DNA of 64,000 nucleotides from Clusia tigrina. Its lineage: Eukaryota > Arthropoda > Insecta > Diptera > Clusiidae. This document shows positions 22,720-33,262 of this stretch, piece by piece (the stretch's first letter is position 1; each line of letters begins with the position of its first letter). The translations under genes were made by a program, and so were the position numbers. The notes beneath the pieces were generated by a model that made no database searches, was not told where the DNA came from, and saw only the letters and a program-made list of their open reading frames with translations. The DNA lies in assembly GCA_920105625.2 (NCBI GenBank), contig OV050031.1, positions 128,658,275-128,722,274 on the forward strand, in the 5' to 3' direction.

Positions 22720-24258
22720 TCATGGAAACCCTTTAACACTGCCTGGATATTTTTTTATCCTCCAGCTTTTCATCCGACTGGCTGCGTTTTTATTGGCATC
22801 GCCACCCGCATCACTCACATCTCTCGTCGCATTACTTTTATCCTCTTGACCTCTCCCGGCCTTCTCCTTCTCTGACTTTGCTTCCTCCCTCGTTTGCACT
22901 ATTGATACCTTCTGTGCTTGCAGTACTCTGCTGAGTACGTTCGCATTCAGATTCTTTTTCCCAGGTTTGTATATGATTTCAAAATCATACTCAGACAATT
23001 TGAGTCTGAAACTGGCTAGCCTAAACGTTTGGTCTTTCAAATTGGCTATGCCTCTCAACGGCTGGTGATCAGTATATATTTTAAATGGGCGTCCTAGCAG
23101 ATATGCCCTAAAATTCTTTGTAGCCCACACTATGGCTAGAAATTCCTTTTCTATTGTGAAGTATCTCTTCTCCGTTTCGCTAAGCGCTCTGCTTGCGAAT
23201 GCTATTGGTCGGTCATTACCGACTTCCCCTTGTGACAATACTGCCCCTAATGCTTCATTGCTAGCATCAGTGGTCAACAAAAAAGTTTGCTCAAAGTCGG
23301 GGTACGCCAAAATTGGTGGCGAGCTAATTATTTCCTTTAGCCTCTCGAATGCTTGCTGACATCTCTCTGTCCATTCGAACTTTGCTTCTTTTCGTAGCAA
23401 CTTATTAATCGGCAACGCAATTCCGGCTAGTCCTTCCACGAACTTTCTATAATAGTTCACTAGTCCTAGGAATGCTTGCACTTCCTTTCTGTTTCTCGGA
23501 ATCGCTAAATTTTTAACGAATTCCACATTCTGCGGGTCAGGCAGCGCTCCTGCTTCTGAGCAACGATGGCCTAAATAAACCACCTCTCTTCGCAAAAATT
23601 GACACTTCTCCGTGTTCAATTTCAAATTGTGTTCTCGTAATTTCTGGAGCACCTTGCACAAGCGTTGCGAATGCTGCTGCAAGTTCTTCCCATAAATTAC
23701 AATATCATCGAGATACACAAAACAATCTAACCCTTGTAAGCCTGTTAGCACATGGTTCATTAGCCGTTGGAAGGTAGCCGGTGCTCCTGTTAATCCAAAC
23801 GGCATTCTATTAAACTCATAATGCCCTAAGCCGGTGCTGAACGAGGTTTTCTGCTTATCTTGGGTATCCACCAGAACTTGGTGGTAGCCACTCGCTAAAT
23901 CAAGTGTAGAAAAATATCGACTCTTTCCCAATTGATCCAGAATTTCTTCTATCCTTGGTATCGGGAACACCTGCTTGATAGTGGCGTCGTTCAATTTTCT
24001 AAAATCGACGACCATTCTCCACTTCTTCTGACCCTGAGCACCTCCCTTCTTTGGTACCAAAATTATTGGTGAGTTCCAAGGCGAGATACTCGGTGAAATT
24101 ATGTTATCTTTTAACATCCCTTACACTTGCCTGTTTACCTCATCTTTGTGAGCCTGTGGCAATCTGTACTATTTCTGGTTAATTGGTGCTTGATCCACCC
24201 TAGTAGGTATTTCATGCTCTACGTTATCTTCGTGTATCAGACGAAAGTGGGTATAGTG
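22720..24258 (-). pseudogene. Gyp-A reverse transcriptase and RNase H
   Basis: The main frame runs from 24117 down to 22720 and is open for 465 codons. It has ISPSISPWNSPIILVPKK, FSTLDLASGYHQV, MPFGLTGAPATFQRLM and catalytic FVYLDDIVIYG. RNase H has LTTDASNEALGAVLSQ, FTIEKEFLAIVWA and YTDHQPLRG. Upstream, 24258-24118 holds HFRLIHEDNVEHEIPT and YRLPQAHKDEV with two stops, the usual lead into a gypsy RT. This is the best-preserved polymerase in the left half. Confidence 0.9.
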
Positions 24259-24354
24259 CCGACTGTTGAGTATGGCGTCTATTTCGACAAGGGAGCTTGT
24301 TAGCTCTTGAAAAGTAAGGCACGAGCTACGAACGCACCCGCTACCTAACAGCAA
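24259..24354 (-). mobile_element. BEL/Pao-like integrase scrap
   Basis: On the minus strand SCLTFQELTSSLVEIDAIL then NSR resembles the LTFEEL...IEAxLNSRP block near the end of BEL/Pao integrase. It is fused to the Gyp-A frame at 24258. Only about 30 codons long, so the call is tentative. Confidence 0.5.
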
Positions 24355-24540
24355 GACATAACCCAGAACCCGACTACAACAGTAGTAGCCGGATGTAAAA
24401 GCCCTACAACAAATACAACAAGATGCACCTTATCACGCAGCCCTACAACAACAATTATAATTGGTCAGGTGAGGACTTTCAACACATTTAACTACCAATG
24501 CATCTAGAAGACGCAATGTCAGCACTGTTATTATAATAAA
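24355..24540 (+). repeat. Fragment shared with the 3' end of Gyp-C
   Basis: Matches 41805-41985 in blocks: cagaacccgact, agtagtagccggatgtaaa, ctacaacaaatacaacaag and gcaatgtcagcact. The Gyp-C copy lies after its integrase, so this is a 3' end (envelope end or LTR) of the same family. Indels separate the two copies. Confidence 0.7.
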
Positions 24541-25003
24541 AAAAAATATTTATATATAATAATTAAAAGAAAGAAATCTTGAGAGTGAGCAAAAAAAAAC
24601 AGTAATGATAAAAAACAATGACTTAAATAATTAAACAAATTTAGATGCTCAGCCGCTGCACGCGGGTTATAGCTTAAAAAAAAGTTAGAAATCTGCGATT
24701 TCACCAAGGGACCTTCCAGGTTATAAGAACATTAAATAAATAATTAAAATCATCCCAAAACAAAAATACGTAAAATAATAAATAAGAACCACAATTTCTT
24801 ATAAATGAACATTCACCAACCAAAGAGGGAATATCGTTGAAGAAACCGGGCCGTGCTGTACCACCAAAAGCTACTGGAAGAAAGAACATCGTTTGATTTT
24901 AATCCTTCTCAACTAGGAAAAATGTATACTTTAGTTGGGTGCACTTGTGAGTATTTTCATGTAAATTTTATTATTTAAGGGAAAAACATTTTTTTAAAAA
25001 ACT
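24541..25003. other. AT-rich flank of LOA-2
   Basis: No recognised gene. By the target duplication it was once continuous with 30436 onward. Confidence 0.5.
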
Positions 25004-25016
25004 ATCACTTATCTTT
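25004..25016. repeat. Left target-site duplication of LOA-2
   Basis: ATCACTTATCTTT is repeated exactly at 30423-30435, directly after the ATCT-rich tail. Confidence 0.85.
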
Positions 25017-25411
25017 GGCCGGTAGAAAATCCTTCGACTGAACCCTCCCCTAGGGTAGCGACTGGTAATAGGTCTACAATGGCATCAATTGTCTGATGGT
25101 GCTGGATCTAACTAAGGTCAGAATGTACCGCTCAGTGTTTGATACTCCTTAAAAGTACAGCATTGAGAAATACACCTTGACTATGGTTCGAAGGTAAGGG
25201 CTGGATCAAGGTGTCACGCGACCCGTCTAGTCGCAAACGGAGCCCCCGAATAAAAGGCGCCCTTCGGTGGTATTCGGTGGCCTAGCTCGGATATTGCGGA
25301 TCTCCCTCCCATTGGTCTTCATATTCTCCGCAAAAAAGAATGTTCATGAAGAAACAAAAATTAAAACCAAAAATTCAGCGGGACATCCACGCAATTTAAT
25401 TGGGAAATCAG
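25017..25411 (+). promoter_or_regulatory. LOA-2 5' UTR, presumed internal promoter region
   Basis: Noncoding leader between the left target duplication and the first ATG. Non-LTR elements carry their promoter inside this region. No specific initiator motif at the first bases (ggccggtag) could be recognised. Confidence 0.45.
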
Positions 25412-26762
25412 ATGGAGCAAAGAATCCTTGATGAGCCAATGCTTAGTGGGGTGAGCAAACCCGCTAAGCCCAAATCAAATGTTGCTGCGGTCAATGAACG
25501 AAGACCTTCATCCGTGACCAAAACAGTAGGTGGACCTATGGGACCTCCAATGACAGTAGACGGGATGGGTGGTGCAGGAATTCGGAAACTTTTTTCCGAT
25601 GATGTGCCATCCACTTCTGCTGCTGCTAGGGCACAAATTGGACCATCTCAGCAAACTCCCATCCCCACTAAGGAGAGATTGTTGACACTGGGAGTAAAAC
25701 TGCGGGACAAATGGAGTAATCCATCTCGACCTACCACTTCGGAGAAGACCTCCAGGATGGCCAAGAGAGGAATCCCTCTTCCTGATCGTGATCAACCTGG
25801 GGATTTGGATGACCCGAGAAGAAAGGAGCTAAGTGGAGCTGGATAAAGGATTCGGCTGGCACAACATCACAAATTAATGTAAACAAGAACTTGAAGAAAA
25901 GGGTACGAAACATCTTTTCTCTTAATCTTGACCCAGCCAAAAAGAGAAAGACGGCAACACCGTCAGGCCCACCTAGTCGAGGAGGGTCCATGGCAGCAGG
26001 TAGCTACGCTAAAGTGGCGTCCGTCACCAAGATAGCTGTTGTTGCTGCGGACTATCCGAACACCATCCTGACTAGCAAGGAGCTGACAAGTGTTGAGCAG
26101 ATGTTGCTTGAGAGGCTGGTTGGATAATGGACCAAAGAATTCTCCTTCGATGTTTCCACTTCAAGCCTGGCTTCCTGGGCATCGACTGCTGTTCGACGGA
26201 CTCGGTGGTTTTGTTGAAAGGGGTCGTGACACAGCTTTCAGTGAGACATGGCGTCAGTTTGGTCGCTAGAGTGGGAGACAACATCCCACAATCACACACA
26301 GTCTTCCTATTCCTCCCTCGTAGTAGTGGACAAGGGGTGGCTGTGTCACTTAAGTTTCTCTACTGCCAGAATATTGGGCTAAACACCAATTTCTGGAGAA
26401 TATTGAGTTGCAAAGATGAGGGCAGCGGACAGATGCAACTAATAAAGAGCTCGGGATATTCGTTGAACTACCGATTTAACAAAATCAATGTCAGTTGTTC
26501 CAAACGTACTCAGGAAAAGCCCAAGGCAGAGGAAGTAAAGGCGACAAACATCCCACCTCTGTCAGAGGTAACTACGAGTAATAGGCTTCCCCCAGCTGAA
26601 CCGAAGACTGTGGCCCCGGAAATCTCTTCCAGGGCCCCCAGTGTTGAGATAGGGGCTGAGGCCGCATACTGTCCTTCACTGGTACACAGTTTGGAGGTTG
26701 TCTCTATGGACGAGGAGGCCGAAGATGGGAAGAGCGCCATCCCGTCACAACCTGTGCCATAA
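25412..26762 (+). pseudogene. LOA-2 ORF1 (Gag-like, DUF4780-type)
   Basis: Starts at ATG 25412. The first part (to 25846) is Pro/Ser/Gly-rich with SRPTTSEKTSRMAKRG. The second (25891-26127) has basic KKRVRNIF and SLNLDPAKKRKTATP, which could act as a nuclear signal. The third (26127-26762) has FHFKPGFLGIDCCST, SHTVFLFLPRSSGQGV and an acidic end MDEEAEDGK, like the DUF4780 fold and tail seen in LOA-1. A stop at 25844-25846 and another at 26125-26127 split it. Confidence 0.7.
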
Positions 26763-26763
26763 G

Positions 26764-28294
26764 ATGACGAGATTGAAAGTAGCTCAGGAAAACATCCATC
26801 ATGCCAGAGCAGCTTCGGCTCTCATTGGGAGGGTGTCTGCCAAAACCAATCTGGGGCTGGACTTCATTCTAGATCCAAGGTCAAATTAGGGGCCTTTCAA
26901 GTAAGTTTAGTAAGGTAATATGAAATGCCAATGTTGACTTTCCCCGCACCTGTACCCTGATTAGAAATGATATTAATTCCTTTTGTCTTTCAGAATTCAT
27001 GTCGCAAGATCTCATACCCATCATGGTAAAGTATGAAGATAATGGGGTCTCTCGCTATATAGTCGTTGCATCGGCCTTCTTTCCCGGAGATATTAATGGC
27101 ATCCAGGATGAAGTCTATAAACTGGCGAGGTGTTGCCTATCCAAAAGGATTCCACTCTTGGTAGAGTGTGACTCAAATGCACACAATACCAATTGTGGGA
27201 GCAGTGACACCAATAAAGGGGGTGAGTCAGTTCTAGAATTTTTATTATCACCTAATTTATATATATTGAATAAGGGGAACACACCCACTTTAAGAAATGT
27301 AATTAGGGAGAAAGTTCTTGATCTGAATTTCTGTGGTCCTGGGCTAACTGATATTGTTAGCAGTTGGAAAGTTTCGGACGAACCCTCTCTGTCGGACCAC
27401 ACTATAATTGAATTCGATATAGGAGGTATCGTCACAAAAACGGTAGTTTTTAGATATCTTAGGTATACTAACTGGGAATTCTTCGATAGTTCAGTGCATT
27501 CATTACTCTCATCCTCAAACATCCAAGGAATATATAAAAATCCGGTGGAGCTAGAGGATGGTGTTAATGAGCTGAATGAAATTAGTTCCGAATCCTATGT
27601 TTTTTCTTGTCCTCTACGAACAAAGAAAAACAGCAGGAATGTTCCTTGGTGGAACTCTAGTCTGTCTACTAGACGTCCTAAGGTGCGTAGGCTATTCAAT
27701 CTAGCTAAGCGTACGGGGGACTCGGAAGAATATAAAAAATAGTTGATGATCTATAACAAAGAGATCAGACAAGCCAAAAGGACTAGCTTTAGATCCTTTT
27801 GTGAAAGTGTAGAATCGACCCCTGAAGTAGCATGACTCCATAGAGCTCTGGCGAAAAACAAAGTCGATTTAAAGCTGGCATTGAGATCTGAGGATTGGAC
27901 GTTCACGGCGAATGAAGAGGATCGCACTCTCATTTTGCTGCGTGTGCACTTTCCTGGGAGCTCGATCCAGTTACTGACATCTTTGCAGATGGATGCTCTT
28001 CCTAGAAGAACAAGCAAGATTGGCTGGAAGATGGCCAAAGAAACCATAACAACTGAGAGGTTGAGATAGGCCATCAGCTCTTTTCAGACATATAAATCAC
28101 CGGGTGCGGATGGTATTTTCATAATCCTTCTCCAAAAAGAAGTGAGGCACTGATTCCGCGCCTAATGAATATCACTAAGGCAAGTCTTGCTTGTGGGTAT
28201 ATACCGGAAGCATGGCGCACAGCTAAAGTGGTATTTATCCCCAAGGTAGGCAAGAAAGATATGGCCCATCCCAAATCCTTCAAGCATAAAAGCA
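26764..28294 (+). pseudogene. LOA-2 ORF2: endonuclease and RT start, heavily decayed
   Basis: ORF2 starts at ATG 26764, two bases after the ORF1 stop, with LKVAQENIHHARAAS, like the QINLQHSK start of LOA-1. After a stop at 26887 the endonuclease continues at 26924-27742: RTCTLIRNDINSF, VECDSNAHNTNCGSS, SLSDHTIIEFDIG and NVPWWNSSL. The RT beginning (27743-28294) has SFRSFCESVEST and YKSPGADGIF across several stops. The active-site DSNAH and SDH residues are still readable. Confidence 0.8.
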
Positions 28295-29352
28295 ATGGAA
28301 AAAATAGTTAACATACATCTCCTTGAAACCGTATTGAAAAGGGAGCCTTTACATCCTTGTCAGTTTGCATATATTGCGGGAAAATCGACTAAAACTGCAC
28401 TATACCATCCGACTGATAAAAAAGAAATAGCACTTTGTGCCTTTCTTGATATTGAGGGAGCTTTTGACAACACTCCTCACGAATATGTGATTACGGCTCT
28501 TAACAATAGAGGTATAGATAATACCAATTCCAATTGGATACGAGCTTTACTCAACAGTAGACTGACTGAAGCTGAAGCAGGTGACAAAACTGTTAAAGTC
28601 AATGTCAGTAAAGGATGTTCGCAGGGTGGGGTATTATCAACCATTTTATGGAGCATAGTAGTTGATGATATTCTGGTAAAACTCACAAATCTAGGCATAT
28701 CATGTCAAGGATATGCGGATGATATTGTGATAATAGCCAGAGGAAAATCTGAATCCACTCATTCTGATATTATCCAGAGGGGCTTATTAGCAGCTAGTGA
28801 ATGGTGCAGGGGAACAGGATTGAAAATTAATGCCTCAAATACCACCATTGTGCCGTTCACTAGAAAAAGATCTCTACCATATATGAAACCTATTCTTCTA
28901 AATGGTACACAGGTCGATATTAGCTCTGAGACCAAATACCTCGGAGTCCTTTTCGGCAAAAAGTTATTGTGGAAGGCTCACTTGACAGCAACCATCAAGA
29001 GGGCTACAGCTTCTTTAATGACATGCAGACGGCTTGCTGGTAAATCTTGGGGATGTAATCCAAAAATCGTTTGCTGGATGTATACCATGATGGTGAGACC
29101 AATCATCATCATGGTTCTGTAGCCTGGTCAAATAGAGTCAGACTTAAGACAGCGAAATCTGCATTATGTAAAGTACAACGCCTTGCCTGCCTTGTTATCA
29201 CTGGAGCTATGCGCACCTGCCCAACAGCAGCAATGGAAGTTATACTAGATCTAACACCCTTACATCTAGTAATTCAAGACTCTGCTAGGAAATCTCTTAC
29301 CAGAATACAAGAAATTATTTCGAGAGAATCAAATTACACCCAAAATATATAG
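28295..29352 (+). pseudogene. LOA-2 ORF2: reverse transcriptase
   Basis: An open frame from 28295 to 29122 with FAYIAGKSTKTAL, AFLDIEGAFDNTP, GCSQGGVLSTILW and catalytic GYADDIVIIARG near 28710. The thumb has TKYLGVLFGKKLLWK. A frameshift at about 29100 leads to 29125-29352 with ALCKVQRLACLVITGAM, the region before RNase H. Confidence 0.87.
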
Positions 29353-29403
29353 GGTAAAAATTCTACTCAAGAATACGGTATACTAAAATCTCACAAGGAT
29401 TTT

Positions 29404-30042
29404 ATGCCAACAAAATTCAATTTTGCACGCAAATACTGTACAATGATGAGTTGCAAAAAAGAATGGAAAGGTCTGACTGAGACGTATAAAATTAGAGAAA
29501 ATTCCCTCTTATTGCATACTGACGGTTCTAAGACAATGGACGGAACTGGGGCAGGAGTATTTGGGCCTAGAACCAACTACTGGGAACCAATGGGTTCTTT
29601 TCCAAGCATTTTTCAGGCGGAGATTCACGCTATTGAAAGATGTGCCCAGATCAACATTGACAGGCAGTATCGGGGGAAAAACATCGTGATACTATCTGAT
29701 AGTCAAGCAGCACTCAAGAGTCTGAGCTCACCCTTAGTGAGGTCTAAACTTGTGTGGGACTGTATTGGGAAGCTAAACTCCCTAGGCAGTATGAACAAGT
29801 TATCTCTAATGTGGGTACCAGGCCACATAGGATTAGAGGGAAATGAGAAGGCTGATAGCTTAGCTAGGAAGGCTGCGGCCTCTCACTTCAACGGCCCTGA
29901 ACACTTCTGTGGACTATCATCCAATACCATTGGAGGTCTGCTGAAGAAATGTGCAGATGCAAAACGAAATCAAACCTGGAAAACTCTTCCGGGATTAAGA
30001 CAGTCCAAAGCTCTTCTGGAAGATTTTAATCCTAAAAGTTAA
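29404..30042 (+). pseudogene. LOA-2 ORF2: RNase H domain
   Basis: Catalytic acids in LHTDGSKTM (D), FQAEIHAI (E), LSDSQAAL (D) and GLEGNEKADSLA (D), with WVPGHIG between. The frame is open for 212 codons and stops at 30040-30042, a few bases before the C-terminal frame. Confidence 0.88.
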
Positions 30043-30047
30043 TAAAT

Positions 30048-30329
30048 ATGCCTAGGGGTAAATTAAGAATCATCACAGACATTTTAAGCGGACATTGTAG
30101 ACTCAACTACCATTTGAACAAGTTGGGTATATCTTCAGATGCCATCTGTCGATTCTGTGGAGAAAGTGACGAAACCTCACTGCACCTGATCACAGACTGC
30201 GGACCATTGGCACACAAAAGACACAGGTGTTTTGGAGAATATATCTTAGATATGAGCGAGATCCTTTATCGTGATTCCTCCAAAATATATGAATTCCTGT
30301 CGGAAATGATCCTGACAGAAGATTTATAG
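30048..30329 (+). pseudogene. LOA-2 ORF2: C-terminal Cys-rich end
   Basis: GHCRLNYHLNKLGISS and ICRFCGESDETSLHLITDC give the C-x2-C...H...C knuckle of LOA/R1 polymerases. It stops at 30327-30329. From 30253 on the sequence is also present in inverted form up to 31076. Confidence 0.82.
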
Positions 30330-30630
30330 ATGAGACTATCCTCATCTTCCTAATAAATAGGGGCATCACAATAGATTTTTCAGGTCGCAGTCTATAACAC
30401 CCTTAAATATATCTATCTATCTATCACTTATCTTTCACAAATTATATAGGAATTACACTCAAATCGAGAGTAAAGAAAAACATACTGTAAAAAAAAATTA
30501 TAAAAATTAAATATATAATATTATTAATTGGTATTTGTTATTCAGTATTTTCTGATATAGTACTAGGGGTTTTTGATCTTTTAATCGTGTTCAACTTTTC
30601 TATAGCTAAAGCTTTGCTTTCATTTTCAAC

Positions 30631-30698
<68 letters not shown>

Positions 30699-31076
30699 GT
30701 TGAAAATGAAAGCAAAGCTTTAGCTATAGAAAAGTTGAACACGATTAAAAAATCAAAAACCCCTAGTACTATATCAGAAAATACTGAATAACAAATACCA
30801 ATTAATAATATTATATATTTAATTTTTATAATTTTTTTTTACAGTATGTTTTTCTTTACTCTCGATTTGAGTGTAATTCCTATATAATTTGTGAAAGATA
30901 AGTGATAGATAGATAGATATATTTAAGGGTGTTATAGACTGCGACCTGAAAAATCTATTGTGATGCCCCTATTTATTAGGAAGATGAGGATAGTCTCATC
31001 TATAAATCTTCTGTCAGGATCATTTCCGACAGGAATTCATATATTTTGGAGGAATCACGATAAAGGATCTCGCTCA
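30253..31076. repeat. 824-bp near-perfect palindrome centred on (TA)n
   Basis: The left arm, about 385 bp, contains the last 77 bases of the LOA-2 ORF2, its 3' UTR, tail, right target duplication and about 200 bp of flank. The right arm repeats all of it in reverse. The centre, about 30637-30692, is a TA run. By eye the arms differ by one substitution (gatctttt versus gatttttt) and one base in an A-run. The right arm ends at CTCGCTCA (31069-31076), where Gyp-C sequence begins. Confidence 0.95.
30637..30692. repeat. (TA)n at the palindrome centre
   Basis: About 55 bp of TA, itself self-complementary, forming the centre of the inverted repeat. Confidence 0.95.
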
Positions 31077-31099
31077 CCGACATAATAAAAGACTTACAA

Positions 31100-31665
31100 T
31101 GCTTTGATGGTATACTAGTATTACCGCTGTATGATTATACTACTCTTAAAATGTACAGAACAAACATCAAATGCTCCTTCCGTAATAAAATCAAAAGTCC
31201 CACACATAAACTTTTACTCAACCACTTCACAGAATTTAATTGGAACGAAATTAAGCAAAATCTCATATCCATTTTCTCTGACAAAATATTAGAAGCAACA
31301 CATATTAGGGATCTACAAAATATAAGGAAGTATAATAGGTCGATCTAACAATTTCATAATGAAATTATAGATATTTAAACAGCATTTATAAGTAGCATTC
31401 TAATTCAAGAAAAAGATAAAAGAATAATGAGTTCAAAAAACGAACTATTTTCGGAAATGTGACTAAATACGTTCCTGGACTTAGAGAACCAATTGGACAC
31501 CAATTTGCACTATGCTTCCCGATTATCTAAGTATAGCTCTTTGTTATTATATAAATAAAAGAGCAAAATATCACTGGTTTCAAATAATCTCCTAGACCCA
31601 TTACACCATACACCCAATTTACTTCTTATAACACTAATCCACAAGTCAGAGAACAAAAACAATAT
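31100..31665 (+). pseudogene. Gyp-C gag, first part
   Basis: Fragments in several frames: SPTHKLLLNHFTEFNW, EIKQNLISIFSDKILEA, QFHNEIIDI, SILIQEKDKRIMSS and NELFSEM. This is the order seen in Gag of 17.6-like errantiviruses. The reading is broken by stops, and the gene is cut at 31665 by the Gyp-B insertion. Confidence 0.65.
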
Positions 31666-31891
31666 TGTTACAAAGTACCACTTGCTGCCACAGCACAATA
31701 TTTGTATAAGTAGGCTGTGCAGCAGAAAATATAGTTAAGCATAGTTAAATAGTTTGAAGAAGTATTGAAAAAGTAGCTCGACTGGCAGTGGGTTTTATTA
31801 TCGTAATAAAATCCTATCTTTTCGACTTGTGTTTATTAGTGCTTATTACGCAATCCAGAGGTCGGACCAAACAGGCCCGAAAAACGAAACA
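31666..31891 (+). repeat. Gyp-B 5' LTR
   Basis: TGTTACAAAG...AAACA, 226 bp. It contains aataaaatcc, a likely polyadenylation signal region, at about 31805. It differs from the 3' LTR at 4 sites (about 1.8%). Confidence 0.95.
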
Positions 31892-31893
31892 AT

Positions 31894-31911
31894 TGGTGTC
31901 AGAAGTGGGAT
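31894..31911 (+). promoter_or_regulatory. Gyp-B primer binding site, tRNA-Leu type
   Basis: TGGTGTCAGAAGTGGGAT is complementary to the 3' end of a tRNA-Leu (CAA) including CCA, as I recall that tRNA. It starts 3 bases after the 5' LTR. Confidence 0.75.
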
Positions 31912-31935
31912 TGCGCAATAAAAAAAAAACACAAC

Positions 31936-33150
31936 ATGCGGTTCCAGCAATTAAGAGTGTCACACCTGAAGAGGGAGTTGGAACTGCGAGGACTCTCGAC
32001 AGCAGGCACTAAGGCAGAGTTACAGGCGCGGCTACGAGGCGTCATGGAACAACAAAGCCTCAATGTAGAAGACTACCTTTTCTTGGAGGAATCTTGTGAG
32101 GAAGCAAGGATGGCCGGGTTCACGGAGAACATCGGCGACAATGTAACCGAAGTCGAGGATGCACTGGAGAGCAAAGCTCTGGTAGTGAGCCAACATTGGC
32201 AGCCATACTGGCAGCGATGGCGGGCCAGCAGCAACGTCAACAGGCAGCAAATTCAGTCTTGATGGAAAAACTGAACGCTGTTTCAGGATCAATCGCCGGA
32301 AGATTGGAAGGAGTTAAAAGGGGGTTGACGTGAATACGCGCCCTGATGATTCTGACGACAGGATCTTACGACTGGAGCGGCAGGTTGAAGACTTGAGTCT
32401 AGGCGGCAATAGCGGCGATGGTTACACGGCGCAAGTGCGGGAGGGAGGCAGTATGAAGCTGAAACCGCCGACCTAAGACGGAACTGCTCCCTTCAACATC
32501 TTTAAGTTTTGCATTTTGAGACAGCGGCCAACGGAAATCGCTGGAACGATACAGGCAAGGCAGCGGCACTAACCGTCACTTTGAAAGGAGGAGCCACGGA
32601 GTTGCTACAAACTGTCCCTGCGGCATTACGAGGTGATTACACCGCTGGAATGAGTGCGGTAGAACGGAAGTATGGCAGCGAACACATGCTACAGGTTCAT
32701 TACATGGAGTTAAAGAATCGGAGGCAAGGGCCTGGGGAGACTCTACAGGCATTTGCGGCGGACGTGGATAGATTGGTGCATCCGGCATACCCGGAATACT
32801 CCGCCGAAGTAACGGATAAATTCATGCCACAGGCGTACGTTGATGGTATACGCGACCCGCAGACTAGAATCTCCATACTAACGGCTCCAAGGAAGGCATT
32901 CGCGGAGACCGTCAGTAACGCGATAACCCATGAAACAGCAATTTCCATGGTTTTATCGGGACACAGGGTGAAGCAGATGGACGCAGAAGGAGATAACATA
33001 TTCGAGACGGTTTGCCGGGCAGTTAAATCCGTTACGAGCCCCGAACAGGGTAGAACTACGGTGCGACGAGGTACTTTCCGAGGACGGTTGTGACAGACTA
33101 GGTCACATGGCACGCGACTGCCGCCAGCGTAAGAAACGCTCAAGATCATG
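31936..33150 (+). pseudogene. Gyp-B Gag with N-terminal SAP-like motif
   Basis: Starts at ATG 31936. Residues 4-31 (LRVSHLKRELELRGLS then TKAELQARL) match the helix-turn-helix pattern of a SAP domain, a DNA-binding motif. After a frameshift near 32260 and a stop in KPPT-DGTAPF (about 32475) comes the capsid core (ALTVTLKGGATELL, HYMELKNRRQGPGETL, FMPQAYVDGI). A remnant CCHC knuckle (CDRLGHMARDCRQR, first Cys lost) is at about 33083-33125. Gag packages the element RNA. Confidence 0.8.
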
Positions 33151-33262
33151 AGCCCCGGAGCGGCAAAGACATTTAAGGTCAATTCAGGACGAAGATACGC
33201 TCCTTAACGAGGGTCATAAGCCGGTTCCCAAATCGAGTGCTCCCGAAGTCTTTATTTCCACA

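Larger units (their letters stand above)
18491..24258 (-). mobile_element. Ty3/gypsy retrotransposon Gyp-A, lacking gag and 5' LTR
   Basis: Minus-strand order: polymerase start, reverse transcriptase, RNase H, integrase, long noncoding stretch, polypurine tract, LTR. The upstream end stops abruptly at 24258 against a BEL/Pao-like integrase scrap, with no protease or gag. The subgroup is not resolved. Confidence 0.8.
25017..30422 (+). mobile_element. LOA/R1-type retrotransposon LOA-2, full length but degraded
   Basis: Exact 13-bp duplications bracket a 5.4-kb unit. It has a 5' UTR of about 395 bp, ORF1, ORF2 (endonuclease, reverse transcriptase, RNase H, Cys-rich end), a short 3' UTR and a tail of TATC/ATCT units. 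It is the only LOA-type copy here with its 5' end. Stops in every ORF make it inactive. Its last 170 bp form part of the large palindrome. Confidence 0.87.

Noticed and set aside
26897..26996. Intron-like gtaagttt...tttgtctttcag inside LOA-2 ORF2
   Set aside because: The DNA just before the apparent acceptor reads through in frame as endonuclease (RTCTLIRNDINSF), so it is coding and the splice-like motifs are coincidence.
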